A stretch of DNA of 64,000 nucleotides from positions 310,001 through 374,000 of the forward strand of contig NDFF03000394.1 in NCBI GenBank assembly GCA_002150815.3, written 5' to 3'. Every line of letters starts with the position of its first letter. Positions within the stretch are counted from its first letter, which is position 1. The notes below the pieces were generated by a model. That model worked only from the letters and a program-made list of their open reading frames with translations, did not search any database and was not told where the DNA came from. The translations under genes and the position numbers were made by a program. Below are positions 33,787 through 44,521 of this stretch, piece by piece. The DNA comes from Grammothele lineata. Lineage: Eukaryota > Basidiomycota > Agaricomycetes > Polyporales > Polyporaceae.

Positions 33787-36700
33787 ATGCCGAATCCCGT
33801 CTCGCCCTCTTCTTCCCCCACGGCCCTCCCCCTCCACGGCCCGCACGACATGGAGACAGACTCTTACAACTACCCCACCTCCATCCGCGTCTCCCGTGAT
33901 TACTCCAGCAGCGCCATCTCCCACGAGCTCCTCGACCATGATTCCACCTCCACCCTCACCCTTGCCGAGGACTCGAATCTCGCAGAGATTGCGCCCTGGG
34001 CAACGCCGAACAATGGCTCGGAACCGGTGAGTGTTTTCTTTTGCATCTTGGCTTGCGGATGAGGCTCGCGGCGAGGCCGGGATGGTTTTACGACAGTCCT
34101 TGCGCGGAGCTTTGTTTTTTGCTCCGCGCGGGAGGCGCGACTTGGGCAAAATCGTTATAGCACACCTCTCGTCGCCGAGCGCTGTGCTAGAGTTTGTGGG
34201 AACGTGTGTTGCGTTCGCCTGGGCCCAGATCGCGGAGCTTTCATGGAAGCTCGCCCGTGTATGTGCAGTTCGTTCTGCAAGCGCACGCAGTCCGGGTTTG
34301 CATTCACCCCGATCTATGCTGTCATCCCGCGATGTTTAGCCAGCTGTTGGGTTGTCGGAAGGTTTCGCCTGAGAGTGCTGTGCCTCGTTTAGAGTCATAC
34401 TCATGAAAGAATTCGTGGGGTATGACGCCGTGTTACGCGTTGATTGCATCCGGGCTTTGACTTCGGAGGGTCTTCTACTGTATCTCGGTGAAAGATGCCA
34501 TCCGTTCTGCGCGAAATTCTTCGTTCTGCAGCCTTTCCATACTTCATCGTTACGCGGGACTAAGCTCGTATTGACTATTCCAATCTATAGCCCACTCCTC
34601 CGCCGAAATCATCGTCCCATCGATTCGGTTTTCCCCACAAACCCTCTTTCTCCAGTTTCGCGATGCCTCGGCACGCTAGTGTTTCTAGCATTAGCGTCGC
34701 GACTTCCGCCACGGCGCGTCCCTCCGAACGCTTCAGCATTCACTCCAATGACTCCAGCCGCACCCTCGACTCGCGCAAGAAGCCGTCTCTCAACCCACTA
34801 AACATGTTGAGAAAACGGTCGCGCAGTCGCTTGCGCTCGGAACCCGCGCCGCCAGAACCTGTTCCACCTATGCCCTCGCCTGAGGTCTCGTTTCACCCCA
34901 CTCCGACGACTCCGCCCGGGTCGTTTTCTGGCAAGCGGCTACGAATGAAGGGTAAGAAGACCCCATACCTGAGCCCCCCGGAGCCGCCCCCAAAAGAGTC
35001 CCTATATGCGCTCGACACGGACCTCGACAAAATGGAGGGCATCGTGGACATGAAGGTCCTCCCCGCGGCGGAGAGCAGCTCCCCAGGGAGCGGCTTTGAG
35101 TCCTCGTACCACTCCGGCTCGGACGTGTCCTCGATGCAGTACGGCTCCATCGGTGCACCGTCGAGCCATAGCACCGTGTTCAGCAACCCGTTCCTACCCT
35201 CGACGAGCCAGCGGCGGCTCGCCCCAGGGGCGCTCCTATACGAGCGCAAGATATCGCCCAAGGCGCGCGTGCCGGTCGTGTACCAGAACGGCGGCGCGGT
35301 CTCGGTCAACACGGGCGCCACGACGGGGACGGGCACCGACTCGGACACGAACTCGTGGCGCCCGCCCGAGAGCTGGGCGGTCGACTTCGAGAACGAGACG
35401 CAGGACCCGGCCGCGCCGTACTCGTCCGACGACGAGGAGCAGCAGCGGGAGAAGACGAGAGTGAAGAAGAAGCGGGTGAGGGGCTCGCTCGGGAGCCGGC
35501 CGATGTACCAGATTCGGATATATCGCGCGAACAACTCGCACCACATCGTCACCTGCGAGCTGGGCGTCACGGTCCAGGAGCTCACGCCGCAGCTCAACAA
35601 GAAGCTGTTGCTCGACCCGACGGTGGAGCCGCATAGGCTGCATCTCAAGGAGCGTGGAAGAGGTTAGTGGTGGTTTCTGTGGGTTAAAGCCTTGTGCGCT
35701 TACTTTGTGATGTGATGTGTAGAACGCGTCCTAGCGCCCACAGAAAAACCGGCAGACATCGTTCGCAGACGGCTAGAACAGGCAGGCTATGACGCTGCGG
35801 ATGGCTTGGACCTGCTTGGCGCCGAAGATATCCGGTTCTTACTCAAGTTTGTTTACAAGAGTAACGTTCTTGGTCCACCGGTACGTATCCCGCATACAGT
35901 CAGTAATCGGACCGTCTTCTTACTCACGCCTCGCGCATTAAATAGGAGGAGGAAATGCAATTCGACACGCCCGACCTCGTCGACCTTACGTCCCGTAGTC
36001 TTAAAGCGATCCCTATAACGCTTTATTCACACGCGGACGGCATCGTGTCCCTGAACCTCTCCCGCAACCCGATGCTCGAGATTCCGCTCGACTTCATCCA
36101 GGCATGCACCACGCTCCGCGAGTTGCGACTATCCCACATGGCCCTCAAGAAGGTCCCGCAGAGCGTCCGGCACTGCAAGACGCTCTGGAGGCTCGACCTC
36201 TCATGTAACCGGATAGCCGACCTCGGAGACGCCGGGTTGGATTCGATCCCGGAACTCCGGACCCTCAAGCTGCAGAACAACCGGATGGAAACCCTCCCCG
36301 CCTACTTCCCGCGCCTCCGCGAGCTCTCGGACCTGAACATATCGAACAACAAGTTCAAGCACGTTCCCGCCGGCGTCTGCGAGATCCATACTCTGCGGGA
36401 CTTGGACGCCTCGTTCAACTCGATCAGGGAGCTTCCGGAGGAGATGGGCCAGTTGACTGAGCTCGACCAGCTCATTATCGTGGGAAACCAGGTGGACAGG
36501 TTCCCGGACCAGTTCGCGAACCTGCAGAATCTGAGGGTGCTCGATTGCCGGAGGAATCACATCACCGACGTTTCCATTGTGTGCACGCTGCCGAAGCTGG
36601 AGATCCTCCTTGCGGACAACAACGCCATGCACGCTTTGGACGTCTCGTTCGGTCCTGCCTTGAAGCAACTGGATGCGTCGTACAACGACATCACTCAGCT

Positions 36701-39700
36701 CAACCTCGTCCCGGGGCCTCTCGGATTGCCATATGCGCTTACGACGCTCAACCTGTCGCATGCGAAGCTCTCAGCGCTGGACGACCTCGCGCTCGCGCAG
36801 CTCACCGCACTGGAAGTCCTCCACATCGACCACAACTCCATCCGCTCACTCCCGGAGAGCCTCGGCGGGCTCAGCAGGCTCAAGACACTGTCATGCTCGA
36901 ACAACCACCTGTTCAAGCTCCCGAACAGCATCGGCCGCCTGCAGTGGCTCGAGACGCTCGAGGCGCACAACAACGACATCACCGAGCTCCCGACGAGCCT
37001 CTGGAATTGCTCGTCCCTGCAGGTGATCAACGTCACCTCGAACGTGATCAGCGCGTGGGACCTACCGCCCGGCTCGATCGACCTCGACCTCGCGGTTTCG
37101 TCCGCGTGGGGCAGCTCCGTCACGCTCGTGCCCGACCGGAAGCCGTCGAATGGGTCGCTCACGGGCTCGACGCTCCCCGCGCTCGCGGCGTCGCTCGAGA
37201 AGCTGTACGTGGGTGAGAACAGCTTGACGGCGGACAGCCTGCACCCGCTTGCGCTGCTCAAGGAGTTGCGGGTGTTGAACCTGTCGTTCAACAACATTCA
37301 GCAGCTGCCCAGCAGCTTCTTCCTGCACCTCTCGAATTTGAGGGAGCTGTACTTGAGCGGGAACAACATCTCCGCGATCCCGACGGAGAACTTGCAGGCG
37401 ATGACGAAGCTGGAGGTGCTGTTCTTGAACGGGAACAAGCTTCAGACGCTGCCGAGGGAGATCAGCAAGTTGACGAACTTGTCGGTCATGGACGTGGGGA
37501 GCAACGTGTTGAAGTACAACATCAACAACTGGGAGTTCGATTGGAATTGGTAAGCTTGTCCGGATAAAGTGATGCGTGGACGCAGGCTGACAGCTTCGGA
37601 CGCGATCCACAGGAATTTCAACACCAACCTGCGATACCTTAACTTGTCCGGAAACAAACGCCTGGAAATCAAGCCCGATACCAACCGCGAGAAACGGAAG
37701 CTCAACTCGCAGCAGAAGGACCAGCTCGCCGAGCTCTCCGACTTCTCCAGCCTGAATCAGCTTCGTATCCTCGGTCTCATGGACGTCACGATCAGCGCGC
37801 AGGCGAACATCCCAGAAGAAGGCGACGACCGCCGGGTGCGAACGTCACTTGCCAACGTGAACGGCATGGCGTACGGCATTGCAGACACGCTTGGCCTGAC
37901 GGAGCACCTCACCATGATTGACCTCGTCGCGCCGCAATTCCGTGGCAGGCATGATGAGGCCATCTTCGCGATGTTCGGGCGCGCGTCGCACATCGCGAGC
38001 AACAACAGGCTCACGAAGTTCCTGCGCGACCACTTCCTGATGGTCTTCGCCGACGAGCTGGAGAGGCTTGGGATGATCGAGTCGGTTGATGACGCGATGC
38101 GTAGGGCGTTCCTAAAGCTTAACAAGACCCTTCACGACCACCTCTACTCGACGTCGGGGCGCAAGATGTCGCACGTGAGTGCGTCTGCGCCCAGTCCCGC
38201 GATTCACGAGAAGATTGGTGCGTCTGGGATCGTGCTGTACATCAAGGAGCACAAACTTTGGGTCGGGAACGCAGGCAACGCGCTCGCGGTGGTCTCTCGG
38301 CAGGGCATGGCACGGCTGGTCTCTCGCAAGCACGATCCGTTCGACCGGCAGGAAACAGCACGTATCCGGGCAGCCGAGGGCTGGGTCTCCCCGAAGGGTT
38401 TCGTCAATGACGAGATCGATGTGTCGAGGTCGTTCGGCTTCTACTACCTCCTTCCGTTCGTCAACCCGCGACCGGACGTCTTCGCGTACGATCTCACGCC
38501 CATGGACGAGTTCATTATCGTCGGCAACCGCGGTCTCTGGGACTACGTCTCGTACCAGACGGCGGTCGACATAGCGCGCAAGGAGCGCGATCCCATGATT
38601 GCTGCGCAGAAGCTGCGCGACTTCGCTATCTGTTACGGGGCGGAAGGGACGACGATGATCATGGTCATAAAAGTCTCGGACCTGTTTAACCGCACTTTGC
38701 GCGACCCGCAACTTAGCCAAGACACCGTCATCCCTGCGGACGTGATCCACAGTTTGACGCGGCCGCGGATCAAGAACCGAGGCATCGCGCGCCTCGATGA
38801 CGAAGTCCAGCCACCGACCGGCCACGTTGCCCTCGTTTTTACGGATATCCGGAACTCGACCCACCTCTGGGAAGTCAATCCGGGGATGCAGTCGGCTATG
38901 GTCCTGCACAACAACCTACTCCGTCGGTTGTTGCGCTTCTGCGGCGGGTACGAGGTTAAGACGGAAGGAGACGCATTCATGTGCTCCTTCCCGACGACGC
39001 TTGCTGCACTATGGTGGTGTCTCGTCGTCCAGAAGGAGCTCCTTGACCTGCCTTGGCCGCTCGAGCTACTCGAGTGCGAGGATGGGAAGGAGATCCGCGA
39101 CCCGAAAGGACGTGTCATCGCCCGTGGGCTCTCGGTCCGCATGGGTATCCACTGTGGACAGCCCGTCTGCGAACCCGACCCGGTCACGGAGCGGATGGAC
39201 TACTTCGGACCCATGGTCAACCGCGCGGCGCGCGTGAATGCCGCTGCTGCTGGCGGGCAGATCATGTGTAGCGCGGACGTCTTAAAGGAGATCCGAGCGA
39301 CTATCCTCCACGACGGACCCCAGACGGAGTACTCTGAAGTGCAGCCGCCGCGAGCCATCGAGGGCATCATCCGCCTTGGCGTCGAGCTCTTCGCCATTGG
39401 TGAAGTCAAACTCAAGGGTCTAGAAATTCCCGAAATGCTTCACGCGCTGTATCCCGCCGACCTCTCTCACCGCCACTACCTCGAGGCCTTCGAGCCTGCT
39501 CCGACCGCGTCGGGTTCCCGCGTCCAGTTCAGTGTCGAGCAGATGCGTGAGCTCGGCGTGCTGTGCGTCCGGCTAGAGACGCTCGCGAACGAGCGCATCT
39601 TCCGACCCCTCCCCCTTCGCAAGGGCAGCGTCGCATCCGCGACGGGCCTTCCGTCGCTGGAACCGCACGCGGACCCTGCGTCTCTTGTCGTATACGACGA

Positions 39701-39908
39701 CCCCAGCCTCTACCTACCCGTCATAGACGATACGTCAACTGACGCGCACCTGACCACCGTCCTCCACTCGCTCTCGCTTCGGATCGACAATGCGCTCATG
39801 AAGCTCGCGTTCCTCCAGATGAACAGCGTCGAGTCGCGAGGCGGTGGTCCTGACCACGCTTTCCGCGAACAGCTGATCGAGATCGTCAGTCGGACCACTA
39901 GCATGTAA
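33787..39908 (+). CDS. Adenylate cyclase (RA, LRR, PP2C-like and class III cyclase domains)
   Basis: Fungal membrane-associated adenylyl cyclase (CYR1/UAC1 type) making cAMP for the PKA pathway; about 1,789 residues. Exons: 33787-34026, 34591-35662, 35723-35880, 35946-37549 and 37613-39908, all joining in phase. Residues 1-380 are Ser/Pro-rich and disordered. A Ras-associating-like domain follows (about 384-490, from MYQIRIYRANNSHHIVTCEL). About 20 leucine-rich repeats cover residues 500-1080 (for example LRTLKLQNNRMETLPAYFPR). A PP2C-like domain follows (about 1109-1385). The catalytic domain (about 1427-1640) has the metal-binding VFTDIRNSTHLWE, then KTEGDAFMCSFPTT, RMGIHCGQP, YFGPMVNRAARVNAAAAGGQ and IGEVKLKGLE. 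It is somewhat shorter than yeast CYR1 because of a short N-terminus. The first intron (34027-34590) is unusually long. Ras and G-alpha control are inferred from the family. Confidence 0.96.
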
Positions 39909-40369
39909 CCCCTTTCTTCCTTCCCCTCTGCTTGGGCTTCTTGGACCCCCTCCCCCTTCCTACCACCCCCTACGTCTTCTCCGAGCACGAACACCGCCGC
40001 CATTGAATTGCTTAACTTATTGTACCTGGCACGCTCCCCCTGCATCTGTACTCGCACCCATCTCGGCCGCATCACCGTTAGACTGTCCATTTCCAGTGTA
40101 TACCCTTGTAGTATCTGCACGCACAACGCTGTACACTACTGTAAAACGATATCATTATTCGCTCCTTTCCATGTCATGGGCATCGACATACGCAGCAGGA
40201 ACGAAGCATACTCCAGGACGTATTACAGGATGCAGCACCTAAGTAAAGTGTAACCAAACCACGTAGACTCGGAAACCGATCGAAGATCCTTAGCATAACC
40301 CCACACACCGACAGCTGTTACATAGATCCTTCCGAGCCGAACAAGCAAAAAACATCTGTCACTCCTGCC
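39909..40369. other. Convergent 3' region between adenylate cyclase and acyltransferase B
   Basis: 461 bp between two stop codons facing each other. The first 70 bp are C/T-rich. No gene, RNA or repeat is visible. Confidence 0.5.
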
Positions 40370-43300
40370 TCAACGGTGGCTCGGCGAGACCCAGACCTTG
40401 TCCTCCCGCTCCGACGCGGACGCGCCCACAGCCTCGCTCTCATCCCCCTCTCCGTCGCTGCTCAGCGCCGCGGCCCAGTCCGCCTCGACAGCAGTCTGGA
40501 GCGAGGCCAGGCGCGCCCCCCGTTTTTTGAGGAACGCCACCACCTCTCGCGCGGCGCGCCACCCCTGCGGCTCGGGCATCGCGGAGACGCCGTCCTCGGA
40601 CTCGACGCTTAGCGCAGACGGGCTCGGCGCGTCGTCAACGAAACCGCCATACGCACGCGCGAGATGGACAGCGGCGCAGACGCGGGCGCCGTCGGGGGCA
40701 CGCTCGAGCTGCGCGAAGAGCGAGGCGAGCGCCTTGGCGGCCTCGATGCGCGCGCGGAGGACGTGCCGGATGATGCGGCGCGAGGGCGGGCGACGGCGCT
40801 TGTCCTTCTTCTGTGGGCTTGAGTTCGCGCTCGGGCTTGACGCGTCGGGGGCTGGAGAGGACGAGGGAGAGGGGGAAGCGGACAGAGTGGAGTTGGCGGA
40901 AGGCGAGGGCGCCAGAGACGTCCCGGATACCGAAGGCGTCATGGGTCGGGAGCGCGCTTTCGCCTTTGAGCGGTCTATCCAGGGGTTCTCAGGAGGGATC
41001 CGCGGCTCGGTGTACTGCGCGAGAGCCTGGAAAGACATCTCCCACCGCTTTGGTGCCCAGACGCCAACGAGCACCCGCCATGCGGCGACGAGGCGTTTCG
41101 CACTGGGGATCGCGTCAGCTGTCATATTGGGTTTAGAGGCAAAGCCTCGTGTTCAAGGACCACCTACCGATCGTAGCTGTCTGCAGGTGAGTAGACGACA
41201 GATCAGTTGGAAGACATTCCAGAGTGGCACGTAGAATGGGGTTCGAGAAAAGTAGGACTTACTGTTAATGAGCCGGTTATGGTACATTGCGAACACAAAG
41301 ACAAATGAGCCGGCGATGAGCGCACCAACCGGCGTGTACCACAAGAACGCCCAGACGAAGAAGAACTCGAGCGGATACATGATGAGCAGGAGGAGCAAGC
41401 CGAATACGACCTTCATCTGAGCCTGCGTCTCTTCTTCGTCTTCGACAAGCCGAGCGCCGTACCGGCCCATCATATACGCCGGTGCGTGCGCAACAAGGGG
41501 AAGGATCGAGAAGGGAAGGTGAACGATCAGCGAGATCGAGTCGCGGACGAGAATACTGAGCGTAAGCAGACGGCTTGGAAGCGGCACCGGCTGTCGCGGG
41601 TCGAGTGTGGCAGGAAGCGGCAGCGACGATAGTACGGCGTGAGTCAGGTGTGTGGACTCCAGCAGGGAGTAATACGTGAGCAAATGGCGCTTGATGGCAG
41701 TAATGTTCGGAACGAGGTCAGGTGTCGAGAAGAGGTCGACGAGCCTGCATGAGCCATGTCAGATATGCGCAGCCTAAGATATGCAACCGTGAAACGTAGA
41801 ACGTACGTCTGAGAGATGGCGACGAAGTCGTCAAGATTGATGGATCGTTCTTCGGGCCACAGAAGGTCTCGTGCCATGCGCGCAGCGTACAACGTATCCC
41901 TGTACCAACATTAGGTTTGTGTCCATGCGCACGCAAGACACAAAGCACGATGACCGACCAGTCAGGCGCGTTGATCGTCAGTTGTGTGAGCTCGCGTTCG
42001 ATTGTGGCCGTCAACCGCTTGACAGCCGCCCGAGGTGCACCCTCATCTGTAGACATGAACTGTTCCGAGAACTCATCCATGTAGATAGGCTGGCCAAACC
42101 TAAGGACTGATTTTAGGCCTCTTTGTCTCCATTGAGAGCGGAAGCATAACTCACTCCATAATGACCTAGGGTGCAGCAATGTGAATACGATGATCGCATT
42201 TCGAAGCCTCATAAAGACTGACCTGACTACGGTATTTCGACTTATTTGTATACACGATTGCGGACGGGACGATCATAACGCGCTCGGCCCCCTTGTCTAG
42301 TTTGTCTGGATTCTCCTTCGCCCACTTCGTGTATTCTAGAGCTGCCCACGCCGCGCCGTCCTTGACTTGCATGATGTGCGGTTCGGTGTAGCTAGTGCCC
42401 TCCGGGAACAGGGCGACTGCCTCGCCGTTCGCTAGGGTCTGGAAGGTGCCACGAAACAAAAGGCGCTTGTCCGCGGCCTTCCGGTCGACGGCGATATTGC
42501 CAGCAGACGTAAGAATCTTGTGCATTACAGGGTTCGCAAACAGGGATGCTAGAACACCGGTGAATTCCACAGACACCGTACGGCATCGAGGACCGAAGAG
42601 AAGTACCTTTCGCCCAATAATGGAGCACGCGCTTGTACGGAAAGGCGGACGCTACGGAATGGTCAGTGGGAGACACTAGAAGCGGGACTGTGACGTACAC
42701 AAAACGGCGGGGTCGAGCATCATGTTGTGGTGCGTCGCGGTCCTGGGATGCAATGGTCAGAATGCGAGACGTTCGTCCTATGCAATGAGGCAGTAATCAT
42801 ATCGGCGCGTTGGCGCACTAACGACGATCATGACGCGACCGAATTTCGAGACAGCGTCTCAGGCCATGCACGTTGTGCCCGGACGTGTCAAGGATGGGGT
42901 ACGACGAGGCGGTATATGAACTAGAAGTCAAGAAAACCACCAGCGAAGGAAAGATGAATTGCAAAGCAGACCTTCGATGCATGCGTGTAGCAGGTACAAA
43001 GCCTATTTTATGGAAAGCTTCCCGGCCTCGTGGTAGGAATTCCGGGCGGTGAAATGCGTCCGGGGACGTGCCTGGAGGCGAGGCACGCGATAGCAGCACG
43101 CCACGGGGCAGGCATTCAGAGGGGGGCACGCGCAATGCCGGTGCCCCGTAGAGTGCAACATCGGGGAGTGGCAGAACTCTAGCCTCTATACGCATTCTAT
43201 GCTTGATCGCGCAGTGGGGCGCCGTGGATGCCTCGAGGCCCGGGGATGTGCGCAAATGAACGGAATACTCACACAATTATAGGCCCCTCCTTGGGCACAT

Positions 43301-43397
43301 TTTCTCCCGCGATGACATGAATTTCGGTGAAGAAAGAGACCACAGCCCAGCCAGCGATGCCGCGGAGGAACTTGTGGAGGTAGTAGCCGTCAGTCAT
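40370..43397 (-). CDS. Glycerol-3-phosphate/DHAP acyltransferase, paralog B
   Basis: ER acyltransferase of the SCT1/GPT2 family, about 640 residues. The start at 43397 gives MTDGYYLHKFLRGIAGWAVV. Block I is TATHHNMMLDPAVL, block II GNIAVDRKAADKR, block III AVALFPEGTSYTEPHIMQVK and block IV RVMIVPSAIVYTNKSKYRSQ. VIMEFGQPIYMDEFSEQF follows, rebuilt through an 11-nt exon. The C-terminal part has two hydrophobic pairs (LILVRDSISLIVHLPFSILP-like, and FGLLLLLIMYPLEFFFVWAF) and YHNRLINNSYDRAKRLVAAW, rebuilt through a 13-nt exon. A long Ser/Pro-rich then Ala/Arg-rich cytosolic tail ends DKVWVSPSHR at 40370. This tail is a likely phosphorylation region, as in yeast, but that is inference. It is divergent with SPC3 across 364 bp. 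Confidence 0.93.
41168..41180 (-). other. 13-nt micro-exon in acyltransferase B
   Basis: On the minus strand the exon reads ACAGCTACGATCG, between an acceptor CTGCAG and a donor GTAGGT. It joins ..RLIN plus one base to T-GCG-AAA at the next acceptor (GATCCCCAG), giving RLINNSYDRAKRLVAAW. Without it the flanking phases do not match. Confidence 0.8.
42155..42165 (-). other. 11-nt micro-exon in acyltransferase B
   Basis: On the minus strand the exon reads GTCATTATGGA, between acceptor CCCTAG and donor GTGAGT. The joined product is KYRSQ-VIME-FGQPIYMDEF, matching the conserved segment after block IV of this family. Skipping it would shift the frame and remove the beta-strand residues. Confidence 0.85.
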
Positions 43398-43761
43398 AGC
43401 GAGGAGAGCGCGGAGAGCGATGAGTGCAGGAAGCAGGAAGAGAGCAAGTGAACCAAGCAGAGAAGAACAGTTGCGGAGATGGCGGATGCTCCTGAAGAGG
43501 AGGCGAGAGTGCCCAGAGGCCCGACCTTGGCTGTCTTGGTCGCGGTCTATGTTCCCTTGGGGTTCCTGTTATGGACGTCCTCGTGCGCGCCATCCCTGCA
43601 GCATGCACGTGACTAACCACAGGCGCGTGTACGTGTCTCCGACTCGCAATGGTCGTGTCGCATTCTGCCCTCGTCCTCCTCGCCGTCCTCCACATTCTCT
43701 GTCACCATCGTGTTCTTCTCGCATTGCTCCCGGTCTCTTGTGTTACCAGTATCTGGCTAAT
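43398..43761. promoter_or_regulatory. Shared divergent promoter, acyltransferase B and SPC3
   Basis: 364 bp between two divergent start codons. The plus-strand side (43660-43740) is C/T-rich. Both products act at the ER membrane, so co-regulation is possible but not shown by any motif. Confidence 0.5.
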
Positions 43762-44521
43762 ATGCATACAATATACTCCCGGATCAACAATGTCTCCGCC
43801 ATGCTTTCGACTTGCCTAATGGTCCTCCTTGGTGCCATCTCTCTCTCCTCCTTCCTCTTCACGGCCAACGCCAAGGGTGATCTGAGTGTCTCCTCTATTC
43901 AAGTGTGCGTGAGCAAGTGCATAGTCCGTCTTTCCTCGTCTAAGTCGTGTCTGCAGATTCCCAGGGAACGCTCGCCGTTACGCGAACAAGAACCAGGACT
44001 TTGCGTTCATCAACTTCAACGTAACTGCAGGTTAGACCATGCCATGCGCGATGCCTCTCGTTTCCTTAAACTATGACAGATCTTTCCCCGCTATTCAACT
44101 GGAACACTAAACAATTGTTCCTGTACGTGAGTGCGGAATACGAGAACAAACAAGGGGTGAGATACGGCACTCTTTCTATCGCGGGGTATCATCTCATAAG
44201 GGCTTCAGGTGAAAAATGAGGTCGTTATCTGGGATCGTATCGTTCGGAAAAAGGAGGACGCCCAATTGTCCGTCACGGGGAGGAACAAATACGCATTCCG
44301 GGAGTTGAGTGCCTCCTTCAAGTACGCACCCTTATCCTGCGCGTTCTCTGCGCGTTCCGCAGTCTGTATCTGATCGGTGTCTTGCTATGTACAGGGATGC
44401 CCCACCAGCACACTACAGTCTCAAGTACAACGTCATGCCGTACGTCGGTGTACTTACGTACGGCGAGGCAGCCCGGACGGTTGACCCCGTTCCTTTCCCT
44501 GAGCGTCAGGAGTTATCATGA
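43762..44521 (+). CDS. SPC3: Signal peptidase complex subunit 3 (SPC22/23)
   Basis: Type II ER membrane subunit of signal peptidase, required for cleavage of signal peptides in yeast. The start at 43762 gives MHTIYSRINNVSAMLSTCLM, with a single N-terminal membrane helix (VLLGAISLSSFLF). Four introns join in phase. The lumenal domain shows QDFAFINFNVTADLSPLFNW, NTKQLFLYVSAEYE, NEVVIWDRIVRKKEDAQLSV and a C-terminal APPAHYSLKYNVMPYVGVLT, ending VPFPERQELS. The Asp-Leu-x-Pro-Leu-Phe-Asn-Trp-Asn-x-Lys-Gln-x-Phe motif and the YNVMPYVG motif are family hallmarks. Length (about 180 residues) is normal. No oddities. Confidence 0.95.

Noticed and set aside
36545..37216. Long overlapping frames inside adenylate cyclase on both strands
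   Set aside because: Shadows of the leucine-rich-repeat exon; compositional bias of the coding strand explains them.
28360..43397. Loss of the acyltransferase catalytic motif in paralog A (NHSNSLTD)
   Set aside because: Paralog B (HHNMMLD) has the same His-to-Asp spacing when aligned, so the form appears normal for the family.
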